From IMG/VR virus record IMGVR_UViG_3300042345_000306, positions 1 through 20,791 of that record: 20,791 nt of DNA; one strand, given 5' to 3'. Position 1 is the stretch's first letter. The number at the start of each line of letters is the position of its first letter. This stretch comes from a virus. The position numbers were made by a program, and so were the translations under genes. A model generated the notes under the pieces. The model was not told the origin of the DNA. It did not search any database and saw only the letters and a list, made by a program, of their open reading frames with translations. Below are positions 10,825 through 19,000 of this stretch, one piece after another.

Positions 10825-13131
10825 TTATCCAATTCTATTTCGTTGCTTTTCTGCTCTTTGTAATGCCACCACCAAATCCTGACCTCTCAACACAAATTCA
10901 CCAGATACGTTTGCCGTTCCGCCATTGCCCTGATCCAACATACCTTGCAATTTACTTAATGGTGCAATCACCTCTGGATTTGATTTTGCGCCCGGATATT
11001 CACCCATCAAACCCATTGTTGGGCCTGATACAATACCACCTGCTGCAAACTTTGGAATTGCTGCAAATGCTGCTAAAACTCCACCAACTGCCGTTGCAAT
11101 AAATGCCGGTGTTGTAAATATTGCTGCCGGGCCTGTTGCTGCACCGGATTGTGATGCGCCTGCAATGGATGATGCCATTGCTGATGCCTGATTCATAATA
11201 ATTTGTTTTAAAATCATTGATCCTAAATCAATCAATGTCCTAAACATTACCTGTGCAAATCCTTCCAATCCTGTTGATGCCAAACCCATTGATTGTACAA
11301 TCGAATCACCTAATGCACGGAATGCATTACCTGCTGTGTCCGCAACCATTTGGCCAATTGTCATTATTCGTTCCATTTCTGATGCAACCTTTGCAACCGC
11401 AACCGCTGCATCCTCATCAGCAAATTTGGTAATAATTGCATTTACTTCATCAAATTTCTCAGTCATTGCGGCCAAATCTTCTTCATCGAATTTGGCTTGC
11501 ATTGCTTCTCTATCTGATTGGTATTTTTCATCAATCGCTGTTGTACTTTGATGCAATCGCTGTCTTGCTGCGACTTGCTGATCATATATTGATGCTAAAT
11601 TTTCAACCTCTTTTTGGCGATCACTTAAATATTTTGATGCCATTGCATCTGATGCTGCCAAATCCTCTTTCGCAACCCTATCCTTTTCGGCTTGTAATCG
11701 CTTTGAATAATCCTGATAAAATTCGAAATCATCTTTGTATAATTCGATATTTGGATCTTTTGCCGCTTTTGCTCCCTTTTTTGCTTTCTTGCCACTTAAT
11801 GCGCCTGAAATTCTTTGTTGTTCTTTTAATGCCGCTGCATCAGCAATTTTTGTGGCTGCTGCATCCGCAATTGCTTTCTTTTCAATTCCGGCAATTAACG
11901 CATTGTTTTGAGTCAATAATTTTTGCTGTGCTGCAATTTGAATATCATATGATTCTTTTGATATTCCCTGTGCCGTATTCATCCCGGTAATCGGGCCACC
12001 TGCCATTGCCTTTTGCTTTTTAAGCAATTCAATGGATGCTAATATTTGCTTGTTTTTTTCTCGAATCGCATTTGCATCCTTTTTTTCTTGCTCTGTTAGC
12101 TTATTATCAGGATTCATTGCCTTTGCATAATCGTATGCAGATGTTGCCGCCAATCCCAATAATGTTGCTAATCCTGCAATTCCACCGGCTGTTTTTAATG
12201 TTAAATTAAATTTAACCGCTGCTGCTGTCATTAAATTGAATCCCTCAATTACTTTCGGGACAATTGTTCCCACCAAAAATAACAATGGCCCTGTTGCTGC
12301 CGCAATTAACCCCAATGCAACCACAAATCCTTTTGTGCCTTCACTTGCACCGGAAAATCCTGTAATCATTCCATTTGCTGCCTTTGTAATTGATGTAACT
12401 GCCGGCAACATAACCTGACCAATTTCAGCACTCAATTGTTTCATCCCTTCCCCAAACATACGCATCTGATTAGCTGCGTTTTCGTTTGTTCTGGCAAAGT
12501 CACCCTGTGCATTCTTTGTCACCGACATCACGTATTGATAACGCAACATTACCTTTTCTGCCTGTGACATCGTTTCGTATTGCTTTGTAATGCCCTGTGA
12601 AAACGCATATGCTTTCACGTTGGCTTCGGTCATTACAATACCCAATCGTTTCAATGATTCTGTTTCACCGGTAAAAATTCCGTTTAATGCTGTTTGTGCA
12701 ACATCAATTCGAATATTTTTAAAGGATGCCATATCACCGGCCAATCCGACTAATGATGTGGACAATTTGGATGCCTCACCAACACCCAATCCCATTGATG
12801 TTGCCATATCTCCGAAATTGGATGCCATATCCAATGCCGTACCCGATGCAATACCGTATGATTTTAAAGATGTTTTTGCAAATTCCGTGACTGATCCAGA
12901 TGCGCTTTTAAATGACACATCAACTTTGTTCAATGATTCATTGAAATCGGACGCCATTTTAATTGATGCAGCACCTGCCGCCAATAATGGCGCAGTCACA
13001 TATGTGGACATTGTTTTGCCCAATTCTGCTGCTTGCTTTGAAAATTTAACCAATGATTTTTGCGCATTCGATAATGCCAAATCAAAATCGGTTGCGTCAC
13101 CGGTTATTCGTACTTTTAGTTCCTCTGCCAT
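10825..13131 (-). CDS. Tape measure protein
   Basis: The protein has 768 residues. About 45-250 match the TP901-type tape measure core, with APLLAAGAASIKMASDFNESL, SGTALDMASNFGDMATSMG, QTALNGIFTGETESLKRLGI and QMRMFGEGMKQLSAEIGQVMLP. A hydrophobic segment (about 268-294, VVALGLIAAATGPLLFLVGTI) and a second glycine/alanine-rich one near 315-330 follow. A long charged coiled coil (about 440-570) comes next, then the C-terminal AAGGIVSGPTMGLMGEYPG and a NPEVIAPLSKL motif typical of these proteins. It sets tail length and is ejected during infection. Compared with many siphoviruses it is short, which suggests a modest tail length. An intrinsic-terminator-like hairpin lies directly upstream. Confidence 0.92.
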   Translation of the reverse strand: MAEELKVRITGDATDFDLALSNAQKSLVKFSKQAAELGKTMSTYVTAPLLAAGAASIKMASDFNESLNKVDVSFKSASGSVTEFAKTSLKSYGIASGTALDMASNFGDMATSMGLGVGEASKLSTSLVGLAGDMASFKNIRIDVAQTALNGIFTGETESLKRLGIVMTEANVKAYAFSQGITKQYETMSQAEKVMLRYQYVMSVTKNAQGDFARTNENAANQMRMFGEGMKQLSAEIGQVMLPAVTSITKAANGMITGFSGASEGTKGFVVALGLIAAATGPLLFLVGTIVPKVIEGFNLMTAAAVKFNLTLKTAGGIAGLATLLGLAATSAYDYAKAMNPDNKLTEQEKKDANAIREKNKQILASIELLKKQKAMAGGPITGMNTAQGISKESYDIQIAAQQKLLTQNNALIAGIEKKAIADAAATKIADAAALKEQQRISGALSGKKAKKGAKAAKDPNIELYKDDFEFYQDYSKRLQAEKDRVAKEDLAASDAMASKYLSDRQKEVENLASIYDQQVAARQRLHQSTTAIDEKYQSDREAMQAKFDEEDLAAMTEKFDEVNAIITKFADEDAAVAVAKVASEMERIMTIGQMVADTAGNAFRALGDSIVQSMGLASTGLEGFAQVMFRTLIDLGSMILKQIIMNQASAMASSIAGASQSGAATGPAAIFTTPAFIATAVGGVLAAFAAIPKFAAGGIVSGPTMGLMGEYPGAKSNPEVIAPLSKLQGMLDQGNGGTANVSGEFVLRGQDLVVALQRAEKQRNRIG

Positions 13132-13142
13132 AATGTAAAGTT

Positions 13143-13180
13143 AAAAAAAAAGCCAACCCATTATTTGGATTGACTTTTTT
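13143..13180 (-). terminator. Terminator-like hairpin overlapping the chaperone stop codon
   Basis: The minus strand has AAAAAAGTCAATCC (13180-13167), a 7-nt loop and GGGTTGGCTTTTTT (13159-13146), a continuous stem with two T-G wobbles, then more T. The wobbles favour minus-strand RNA. The TAA stop of the chaperone extension (13163-13161) is in the loop, and the tape measure ATG is 12 nt past the T run. A partial terminator here would lower tape measure expression. Confidence 0.7.
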
Positions 13181-13463
13181 CAATTTGTTCTAAAAATGCT
13201 TTGAATTGTTCCGGTGTTGATTTCGGTTTGCCTTTCTCCAAATACACATCCTGTGGCAACGAGAATAATTTATCAGGTGAAATCACCTGTGATTTTTTGG
13301 TGGCATTCGAATTTACAATCATTGTGGAAATGAAACGTGCCATCTCCCAATTCAAATTTACGTTCACACTCCAACTCTCCCCCAACAACGCATTTTCTTT
13401 CCAAGTATTGCGCCAAAACTGATCCGGTGAAATACCTGCCTGACCTATATAAAAATCAAGCAT
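13161..13463 (-). CDS. Tail assembly chaperone, frameshift extension (T domain)
   Basis: This is the second part of the chaperone pair. Residues MLDFYIGQAGISPDQFWRNT are typical of T-domain extensions (gpGT-like), which recruit the tape measure protein during tail assembly. The same frame is open upstream of this ATG to the slippery site at 13502-13496, giving PKADQPLTWDRMLDFY. It is therefore probably made mainly as a -1 frameshift fusion with the preceding ORF (123 + 111 = 234 residues), and independent initiation at 13463 is less likely. The last codons form one arm of a terminator-like hairpin. Confidence 0.8.
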   Translation of the reverse strand: MLDFYIGQAGISPDQFWRNTWKENALLGESWSVNVNLNWEMARFISTMIVNSNATKKSQVISPDKLFSLPQDVYLEKGKPKSTPEQFKAFLEQIEKSQSK

Positions 13464-13474
13464 TCTGTCCCACG

Positions 13475-13864
13475 TTAGGGGTTGATCTGCTTTGGGTTTT
13501 TTGTGGATTTTTCAACGTTTCTGCGAACTCCTGCATTTAAGTCATTACCCAAAACACGTGATTCCATTAAGGTGTTTGTTAATAACGTCAATGATTCTGG
13601 CTGCAAATCCTCCATCCACGAACCAACGGTGTAAATATTGTAATCAGGTTTAATCCCATTTTCTTGATCATATGCCAATAATCCTGCATAAACTAATGCA
13701 CGAATGGTGTTCAATGAAATTCCTGATGAAAATACTTTGTCGATTTCTGATATTTTGTGGCCACTTGCATCCTCAAATGCAACCCAAAAATTCATCGAAA
13801 AATGTAGTGTGCGATTTTGACCGCCAATATTTAATTGACAATAACCACGTTTGCGATTTTCCAT
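13475..13864 (-). CDS. Tail assembly chaperone (G-like)
   Basis: The protein has 129 residues and starts MENRKRGYCQLNIGGQNRTL, followed by FSMNFWVAFEDASG, a central ISLNTIRALVYAGLLAYDQENG (49-70) and WMEDLQPESLTLLTNTLMES. This matches the small helical chaperones that sit between tail tube and tape measure genes in siphoviruses. Its last codons read ACA AAA AAC CCA AAG CAG ATC AAC CCC TAA, and A_AAA_AAC is a classic -1 slippery heptamer. The short form should be made in excess of the fusion. Confidence 0.85.
   Translation of the reverse strand: MENRKRGYCQLNIGGQNRTLHFSMNFWVAFEDASGHKISEIDKVFSSGISLNTIRALVYAGLLAYDQENGIKPDYNIYTVGSWMEDLQPESLTLLTNTLMESRVLGNDLNAGVRRNVEKSTKNPKQINP
13496..13502 (-). 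other. Programmed -1 ribosomal frameshift site A_AAA_AAC
   Basis: In the zero frame the codons are ACA AAA AAC, so the heptamer A AAA AAC is in the exact phase needed for -1 slippage. After the slip, translation continues with CCC AAA GCA GAT without a stop into the T-domain ORF. No strong downstream pseudoknot is obvious by eye. Confidence 0.85.
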
Positions 13865-13893
13865 TTGTGTTTGATTAGGTGATAAACTCTAAA

Positions 13894-13921
13894 CCCCTGC
13901 ACCATATTACCGATGCAGGGG
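13894..13921 (-). terminator. Stem-loop after the second tail tube gene
   Basis: CCCCTGCA (13894-13901) pairs perfectly with TGCAGGGG (13914-13921) across a 12-nt loop. On the minus strand it is followed by TTTAGAGTTTAT, a weak T tract, so it may be a partial terminator or a 3'-end protecting hairpin for the abundant tube transcript. Confidence 0.6.
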
Positions 13922-13941
13922 GTGTATTTTAATTCAACAAA

Positions 13942-14352
13942 TTATGCGTTTGTTGATTTTACGATTGCGCCTGTCAATGTGATTGAACCTGAGAATGTCA
14001 CCGCCGCTTCCATTTCTGCTGATTGCTCAATAGATGCAATGTAACCTTCCGCTGTGTAAATCACATCACCTGTTGCCGTTGTTCCGAATACACACGTGAT
14101 GATTGTACGGTTCAAAACGAAATCGACTAATTCCTCAGCATTTGCAGCCGATGCGTAGTTTACTAAACCATCAAATGAAATTTCACCTGAACGTAAACCG
14201 CTGATTCCCTCAGACCAACCGCCTGAATTTTTTGTTGTTGCATCTGCAATGTCCTGTGAAATAGACAATGAACATGATGTTGTGTGTGCAATTGCAGTCC
14301 CCTCAACTTTGATCAATAGGTTCGTGCCGTTAAATACTCCCGATGTTGCCAT
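13942..14352 (-). CDS. Tail tube protein paralogue 2 (TP901-1-like)
   Basis: The protein has 136 residues and is beta-rich. It shares a clear pattern with the preceding gene product: NGTN, a TS/SA.S.S strand, D.A..T.K.S.GW.E.. .G.RS, S..GLV.Y and ..R..I..VF.T, and ends SGSITLTGA. This is the TP901-1-type major tail protein family, which forms the tail tube. Two adjacent copies suggest that one is the main tube subunit and the other a terminator, a decoration or a second tube component. A -7-like box and two 11-bp direct repeats lie just upstream, so it may have its own strong promoter, consistent with being the abundant subunit. Confidence 0.8.
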   Translation of the reverse strand: MATSGVFNGTNLLIKVEGTAIAHTTSCSLSISQDIADATTKNSGGWSEGISGLRSGEISFDGLVNYASAANAEELVDFVLNRTIITCVFGTTATGDVIYTAEGYIASIEQSAEMEAAVTFSGSITLTGAIVKSTNA

Positions 14353-14361
14353 ATTTTTGTT

Positions 14362-14385
14362 TTATTTTATGCTCTTATTTTATGC
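14362..14385. repeat. Two 11-bp direct repeats in the leader of tail tube paralogue 2
   Basis: TTATTTTATGC occurs at 14362-14372 and 14375-14385 on the plus strand (13-bp period), within the 51-nt gap between the two tube genes. The second copy overlaps the -7-like box. Confidence 0.6.
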
Positions 14386-14391
14386 AAATAT
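14384..14391 (-). promoter_or_regulatory. Promoter-like -7 box upstream of tail tube paralogue 2
   Basis: The minus strand reads TATATTTGCAT (8-nt core at 14391-14384), a perfect TAnnTTTG. The same 11 bases occur before the gene starting at 15599. No clear TTG lies 19 nt upstream, so activity would need an activator or a phage factor. Confidence 0.4.
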
Positions 14392-14403
14392 ATTCAAAAT
14401 GCA

Positions 14404-14853
14404 TTATAGATTTTGCCATTGAATATTTAAGTTTTCCCAATTGGTAAACACCAAATTCCAAATCAATCGCTGATCAGTATAAATCCGGCCCGAAATTGTA
14501 AAATCAACCGAATACGTTGAAACGTTTTCCATTTGGGAAACTTGTTCTACATTGTTAATGTACCCCAATCCGTAATAAAACATCCCGGCCGTTTGAAATA
14601 CCCATTGCACCTCAGATCGTGTGATTATCCGTTCTGCAAAGTCATTAAAATTGACCTGATCGGAATAATCCACCAACCCTTCGGCTGAAAAGGATGCCGA
14701 TCTTTTACCGGCCAATACTTCCTTCCAACCTTGCGAATCCTTATTGGTAAATTCGGCCATATCCATTTGCAAAGACATCGTGGCTGATTTGGAATGACCC
14801 AATGCCACATCGCCTTCATACAAAACAACATTTGTGCCGTTTACTAATGCCAT
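14404..14853 (-). CDS. Tail tube protein paralogue 1 (TP901-1-like)
   Basis: The protein has 149 residues, starting MALVNGTNVVLYEGDVALGHS. It contains DMAEFTNKDSQGWKEVLAGKRSASFSAEGLVDY (about 31-63) and ends in a strand YSVDFTISGRIYTDQ plus a C-terminal extension of about 20 residues. It matches the TP901-1 major tail protein family and is a paralogue of the next gene product. Its C-terminal extension (RLIWNLVFTNWENLNIQWQNL) is absent from the paralogue, which may mark a specialised position in the tail. Confidence 0.85.
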   Translation of the reverse strand: MALVNGTNVVLYEGDVALGHSKSATMSLQMDMAEFTNKDSQGWKEVLAGKRSASFSAEGLVDYSDQVNFNDFAERIITRSEVQWVFQTAGMFYYGLGYINNVEQVSQMENVSTYSVDFTISGRIYTDQRLIWNLVFTNWENLNIQWQNL

Positions 14854-15201
14854 TTAAACTGCCGGTGATTCAACTGCCGGATCAATTGGTGTTTCTGGTT
14901 CTGGTTCTGGTTGTGGTGGCACAGGTGGAATATAATCGCCTGTAATTGTTAAATTTAATTGCTGTGCAACCCAATCCCATGCATATGCATCAACTTCCCA
15001 TTGTGCATAATCTTCACCTGTCATCAACAAATTACCCGATGTTAATTTTACACCAAATGTTTGATCATTGTTTTCAGTCAATAATTCATACCAAAAATTT
15101 GCAGAAATCCCTAATGTAACATTAACTGCACAGGCATTTAAAATTTTGGCCTCTTTTAATTGACCATTGTCCCAAATTGAAACCGGTTCGATTGTTTTCA
15201 T
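14854..15201 (-). CDS. Hypothetical tail-region protein with Pro-rich end
   Basis: The protein has 115 residues. Residues 1-90 form a compact domain of mixed strands and a Trp-rich helix (QWEVDAYAWDWVAQQL). Residues 91-115 are a Pro/Glu-rich tail (PPVPPQPEPEPETP). I do not recognise the family. It abuts the tail tube gene with no gap and follows the charged protein gene by 2 nt, so it is co-transcribed with structural genes. Confidence 0.75.
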   Translation of the reverse strand: MKTIEPVSIWDNGQLKEAKILNACAVNVTLGISANFWYELLTENNDQTFGVKLTSGNLLMTGEDYAQWEVDAYAWDWVAQQLNLTITGDYIPPVPPQPEPEPETPIDPAVESPAV

Positions 15202-15203
15202 AT

Positions 15204-15599
15204 CTATAATTCTATTTCTTCTTCTATGTTTGTAAACTCAACACCCTCAACCCAATCTTTCAAGAATCCAAATTCTTCTAATCCCTCCGGATTAATTACC
15301 TGAATTAATTCAAAATCAACCTCAGTCAAATTTAATGCCTTTGATTTCTCAGTCAATTTTTTCAATCCATCTTTTGTGTACGAATAGCCTCCATTTTCTT
15401 TTAAAATTAGGTTGCCATCCTTATCAACTGATGCATTGTCCAAACGGTATTCCTCAGCCTGTTCCTCGTATTTATCCAAATATGGCTTCAATTTCTCGTT
15501 GATTTTAGCCAATTTCTTTTGTGCCTTTGTCTTTTGCTCGCCGGCAAAATGACTCAATACACGTGACAAAACAATGATTTCTGCGTATTTCTTTTTCAT
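15204..15599 (-). CDS. Charged helical protein of the late region, function unknown
   Basis: The protein has 131 residues when started at the ATG at 15599, giving MKKKYAEIIVLSRVLSHFAG. It is very rich in Lys and Glu, with a long helix KTKAQKKLAKINEKLKPYLDKYEEQAEEYRLD. A DKDGNLILKENGGYSYT turn follows, then EVDFELIQV and an acidic end (NIEEEIEL). The layout, helices then a DxxGN turn then an acidic strand, recalls the small DUF1617-like proteins of siphovirus tail regions, but that is a loose resemblance. The open frame extends 16 codons upstream without a leader, while AACATAAA precedes the chosen ATG. Confidence 0.75.
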   Translation of the reverse strand: MKKKYAEIIVLSRVLSHFAGEQKTKAQKKLAKINEKLKPYLDKYEEQAEEYRLDNASVDKDGNLILKENGGYSYTKDGLKKLTEKSKALNLTEVDFELIQVINPEGLEEFGFLKDWVEGVEFTNIEEEIEL

Positions 15600-15622
15600 T
15601 TTATGTTGATTTGGTTGTTTAA

Positions 15623-15633
15623 TATGCAAATAT
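15623..15633 (-). promoter_or_regulatory. Promoter-like -7 box (TATATTTGCAT) before the gene at 15599
   Basis: The minus strand reads TATATTTGCAT, identical to the 11 bases upstream of tail tube paralogue 2. The nearest TTG is 10 nt upstream, which is too close for the usual 19-nt spacing. It may be a late promoter core of a phage-specific type. Confidence 0.4.
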
Positions 15634-15637
15634 ACGA

Positions 15638-16081
15638 TTATGGACAATACGTTGAACCTGTCACCCTTTGAATTGATCCATTGTAACCGGATGGAATCGG
15701 AATCTGTGGCCCTAATGATGTACCATTATAATAGAAAAACCGATTAGTAAAACCGGGCAAAATATACCGTTGCCCAACTCCTAATGTTGGGAAAATACGT
15801 GTCCACGCACCTGCACCACCATCGCACGGTGTTAATTGATAATAAGTATATGTAACACCCACCAATTGGCTTTTGACCACCAATTCATTGTTTGGAACAC
15901 CTGACAATGGCCCAGGCTCAATTTCAATGTACGATTGAATTAATTCCCTGCGAACGCAACGCAATGCCGATTGCCCTGATGGTGGCATCGGTAGCAATTG
16001 TAGGAAAAATCCATTATCGCAGGCATTTTGTAAACTATCCCACGAACAAGTTTGATTTGATGCCACATTTATCCATTGCAT
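15638..16081 (-). CDS. Hypothetical fibre-associated protein
   Basis: The protein has 147 residues, starting MQWINVASNQTCSWDSLQNACDN. It has six cysteines, spread along the chain, and a beta-rich second half (LVGVTYTYYQLTPCDGG, then AWTRIFPTLGVGQRYILPG). No signal peptide is visible. It starts 1 nt after the stop of the tail fibre gene, so it is probably a partner or cap of the fibre or baseplate. I do not recognise the family; the TPCDGG...LGVGQ element recalls short beta domains in Bacteroidetes surface proteins. Confidence 0.75.
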   Translation of the reverse strand: MQWINVASNQTCSWDSLQNACDNGFFLQLLPMPPSGQSALRCVRRELIQSYIEIEPGPLSGVPNNELVVKSQLVGVTYTYYQLTPCDGGAGAWTRIFPTLGVGQRYILPGFTNRFFYYNGTSLGPQIPIPSGYNGSIQRVTGSTYCP

Positions 16082-16082
16082 A

Positions 16083-19000
16083 TTATGCTGCGTTTAATTT
16101 TGCTTTTAATTCTGCCACCTCTTTTTCTAATCTTGCAATTTTAGCCGTGTGAACTTCACGATATGATAAATTCAAAAATCCATCAGCATTTTTTGTCACC
16201 GCATATGGCATTATTTTTTCGACATCCTGTGCAAAATATCCCAATTCAATTTTGCCATTCTTTTCATACAATTTAGCCTCTAAATTATCAATTCCTGCCA
16301 CAATTGGATTGTGTTCAATTAAAGTTTTTAAACGAAAATCTGATGATTCAAAAAATGCTGATGCTGTAATTGCACCGCTTGACATATTAATGTTCATTAT
16401 ATTAGATGAACCATTCCATAAATAAGTAACTCCGCTGTTTGTATACCATCCGCCCCAATTTGCTGAATTTGATCTATCCTCCCAAAAATATCCTCCAAAT
16501 GATCCTCGTGAATAAACTTCATTTGTGACTTGTAAAGATGCAGCAGAAATTCTACCCGATACAGCAGATGAATTATTAACTAATACACAACCATTGCCAT
16601 TTACCTTAAAACGATCATTTGTTGCTTTTTGAGAACCATTCCCACCTGATAATTTTAATAAATAAATTTCACTATTTGATGCTGAATCAATAGCCATTCC
16701 GTATCCATCATAATGTGATATGTAGGTATCAACTTTATTATTGTTTTGTAATTGAGACAACCAACCTGTTGCACCTGTTCCAACTACGTGAAATTTGAAA
16801 GATGGCGAACTTGTACCTAGTCCAACACTACCGCCATCCTGTGCTAAAATTACATTTGCTCCACCCCATCCAACGGTTACGTTTTTATAAACACTATTAC
16901 CATAATCATATGCATTCATCCCAAATAATGATGATCCATCTGAATAAAGATAAACTCCTTTTCTGCTTCCTGATGGGGCAACACCAATTCCTTCCTGAAA
17001 TGTGGCTGCCATCCACGATCCTAATGCACCATTTGTTCCAACTTGTAATTTATTATTAACGGTTGTTGTTCCAATACCTACAAAACCACTTGGTTGTAAA
17101 ATTAAATTTGTAGCCGCAGTACCTCCATCACCAAGAGCCCTTATAACTCCATATGTAGAATTACCTGTTGTTGCTCCTGTTCCTATGTATAAAATTGTTC
17201 CTGTTGATCCTTGTATTGCATCAGTAGTTTGAATTGCCAATGAATTTTGACCAACACTATTAATGGCTAATTTTGGGGAATAAATAAAATTTGTTGCTCC
17301 AATACTTACATTCCCATTTGATGCAATTACTAATGGATTAATTGTATCTGATAAAATACCAAAACCATTAAATGTTGGACTATAAACATATGCCCCTGAT
17401 GCACTATTTGCTGCAAATCTTGCTTTTTCAATACCTGAATTTCTAATACTTAAACCACCAAAATATGTTGAACTTGACGCATTAGAAATAAATAATGGAC
17501 TTGTAGCATCAATTTGTATATTCCCTGTTGTACTTAATGTACTATTGAATTTAACTGCTCCATTAACTTCAAATTTGAATCCCGAATCCGTTGTTGTTCC
17601 AACCAATACATTGCCATTTTGCTGAACGGTGAATATATCCGTTCCGCCTCCTAATGCTTGCGTATTAACGGTAAATTTACCACCTGATGATGCAGAAATA
17701 CCTGCTGTAATCCAACCCGGTTTTGTTGCGTGTGAATGTCCGTAAACTAAAATTGCACCTCCAAATCCTGATGATCCGCCACCTGCTTGCATTGTATATG
17801 ATCCGGCAAATGATGAATCTGAATCTACAATATTATATAAATTGGCTGTTCCGCTTGGTGTAATATAATATCTTGTTGCTGTGATTGAATTTGAAAATGT
17901 GGTTGCTCCATTAGTTCCATTTATGCTCATAATGTTTGTTGAACCATTCCACAATTTTACTGCACCCGATAATGCATACCAACCATACCAATTTGTTGTG
18001 CTTGTCACTCCTCCTGATCTATCCTCAAAAAAGAAACCACCCAATGATCCTGTTGCTAAAAATTCGCCTGCTCCCATAACAGCCAAATTTGTCAATAATC
18101 CTGTTCCTGTGGTTGCATTTTTAGTAATTAATCTTTCAGAAAATCTACCTGTTCCAACAACGTCTAATTTATATCCTGAATCTGTTGATGTGTTTAATCC
18201 AACGTTTCCTGAATTTGAAATATAAATTGCATTATCAGTATTTGTCCTAATTTTAAAATAACTATTAGAATTGTTTTTATATGCTTCTAAAAATATATTT
18301 GGTGAATTATATCCTGAATCATTACCTGATCCAATTACAAATCTAACCATTCCGCCGCCTGATTCTGAAATTACATCAACGGCACCATATCCTGATCCAT
18401 CAACAAATTGAGACCATCCTCCTGATACATCATCATAAATGTTTGCTCCAACAAATACTCTTTTAATATCATCTGATGACTGAACAACTCCGCCATAAGT
18501 AAATCCGTCACCTAATAATAATGTAGAATGACCACCTCTTTGAATGTTTAATCCTGTATTATTTATTCCATTAAATGGTGTAATAGTGCTTATTCCAATA
18601 CTTGAACCATTATCATAAATAATACCATTACCTATTGCTGATCCCGATGTCCATTTTGCGTGATAACCTGTTGTACCTGATCCTGCCACGACTGATGTTG
18701 TAACAGATCCATCAGCCAATAAAAATTGACTTGATGTGCCACCCGATTTGATAAAACCCCACGATGTAATTGTATTATTAACTCCTGTTGTTATGTTTCC
18801 GCTTGAATTTATTACAAATCTTGTTGCAGATCCGGCGTCCTGATAAATTGATAATTGCCCCGAACTATAACCAATAAAAAACTTTCTTAAATTGTTTTCA
18901 TCGTAAAAATTAATTCTTGATTCCAATCCTTGAATGTTCATTGATCCTGTAAATACAGGATTTGCGGCATCCGCTTTTAAAGCCAATCCGGCAATGACTG

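Noticed and set aside
11436-11990. Plus-strand ORF of 184 codons, Leu-rich
   Set aside because: It is antisense to the tape measure coiled coil; its composition is the mirror of that gene and it has no leader.
12590-13138. Plus-strand ORF of 182 codons
   Set aside because: It is antisense to the conserved tape measure core, rich in Asn/Asp/Ala as expected of a shadow frame.
14625-14831. Second minus-strand ORF inside the first tail tube gene
   Set aside because: It lies in a different frame entirely within a clear tail tube gene and has Trp/Pro-rich shadow composition.
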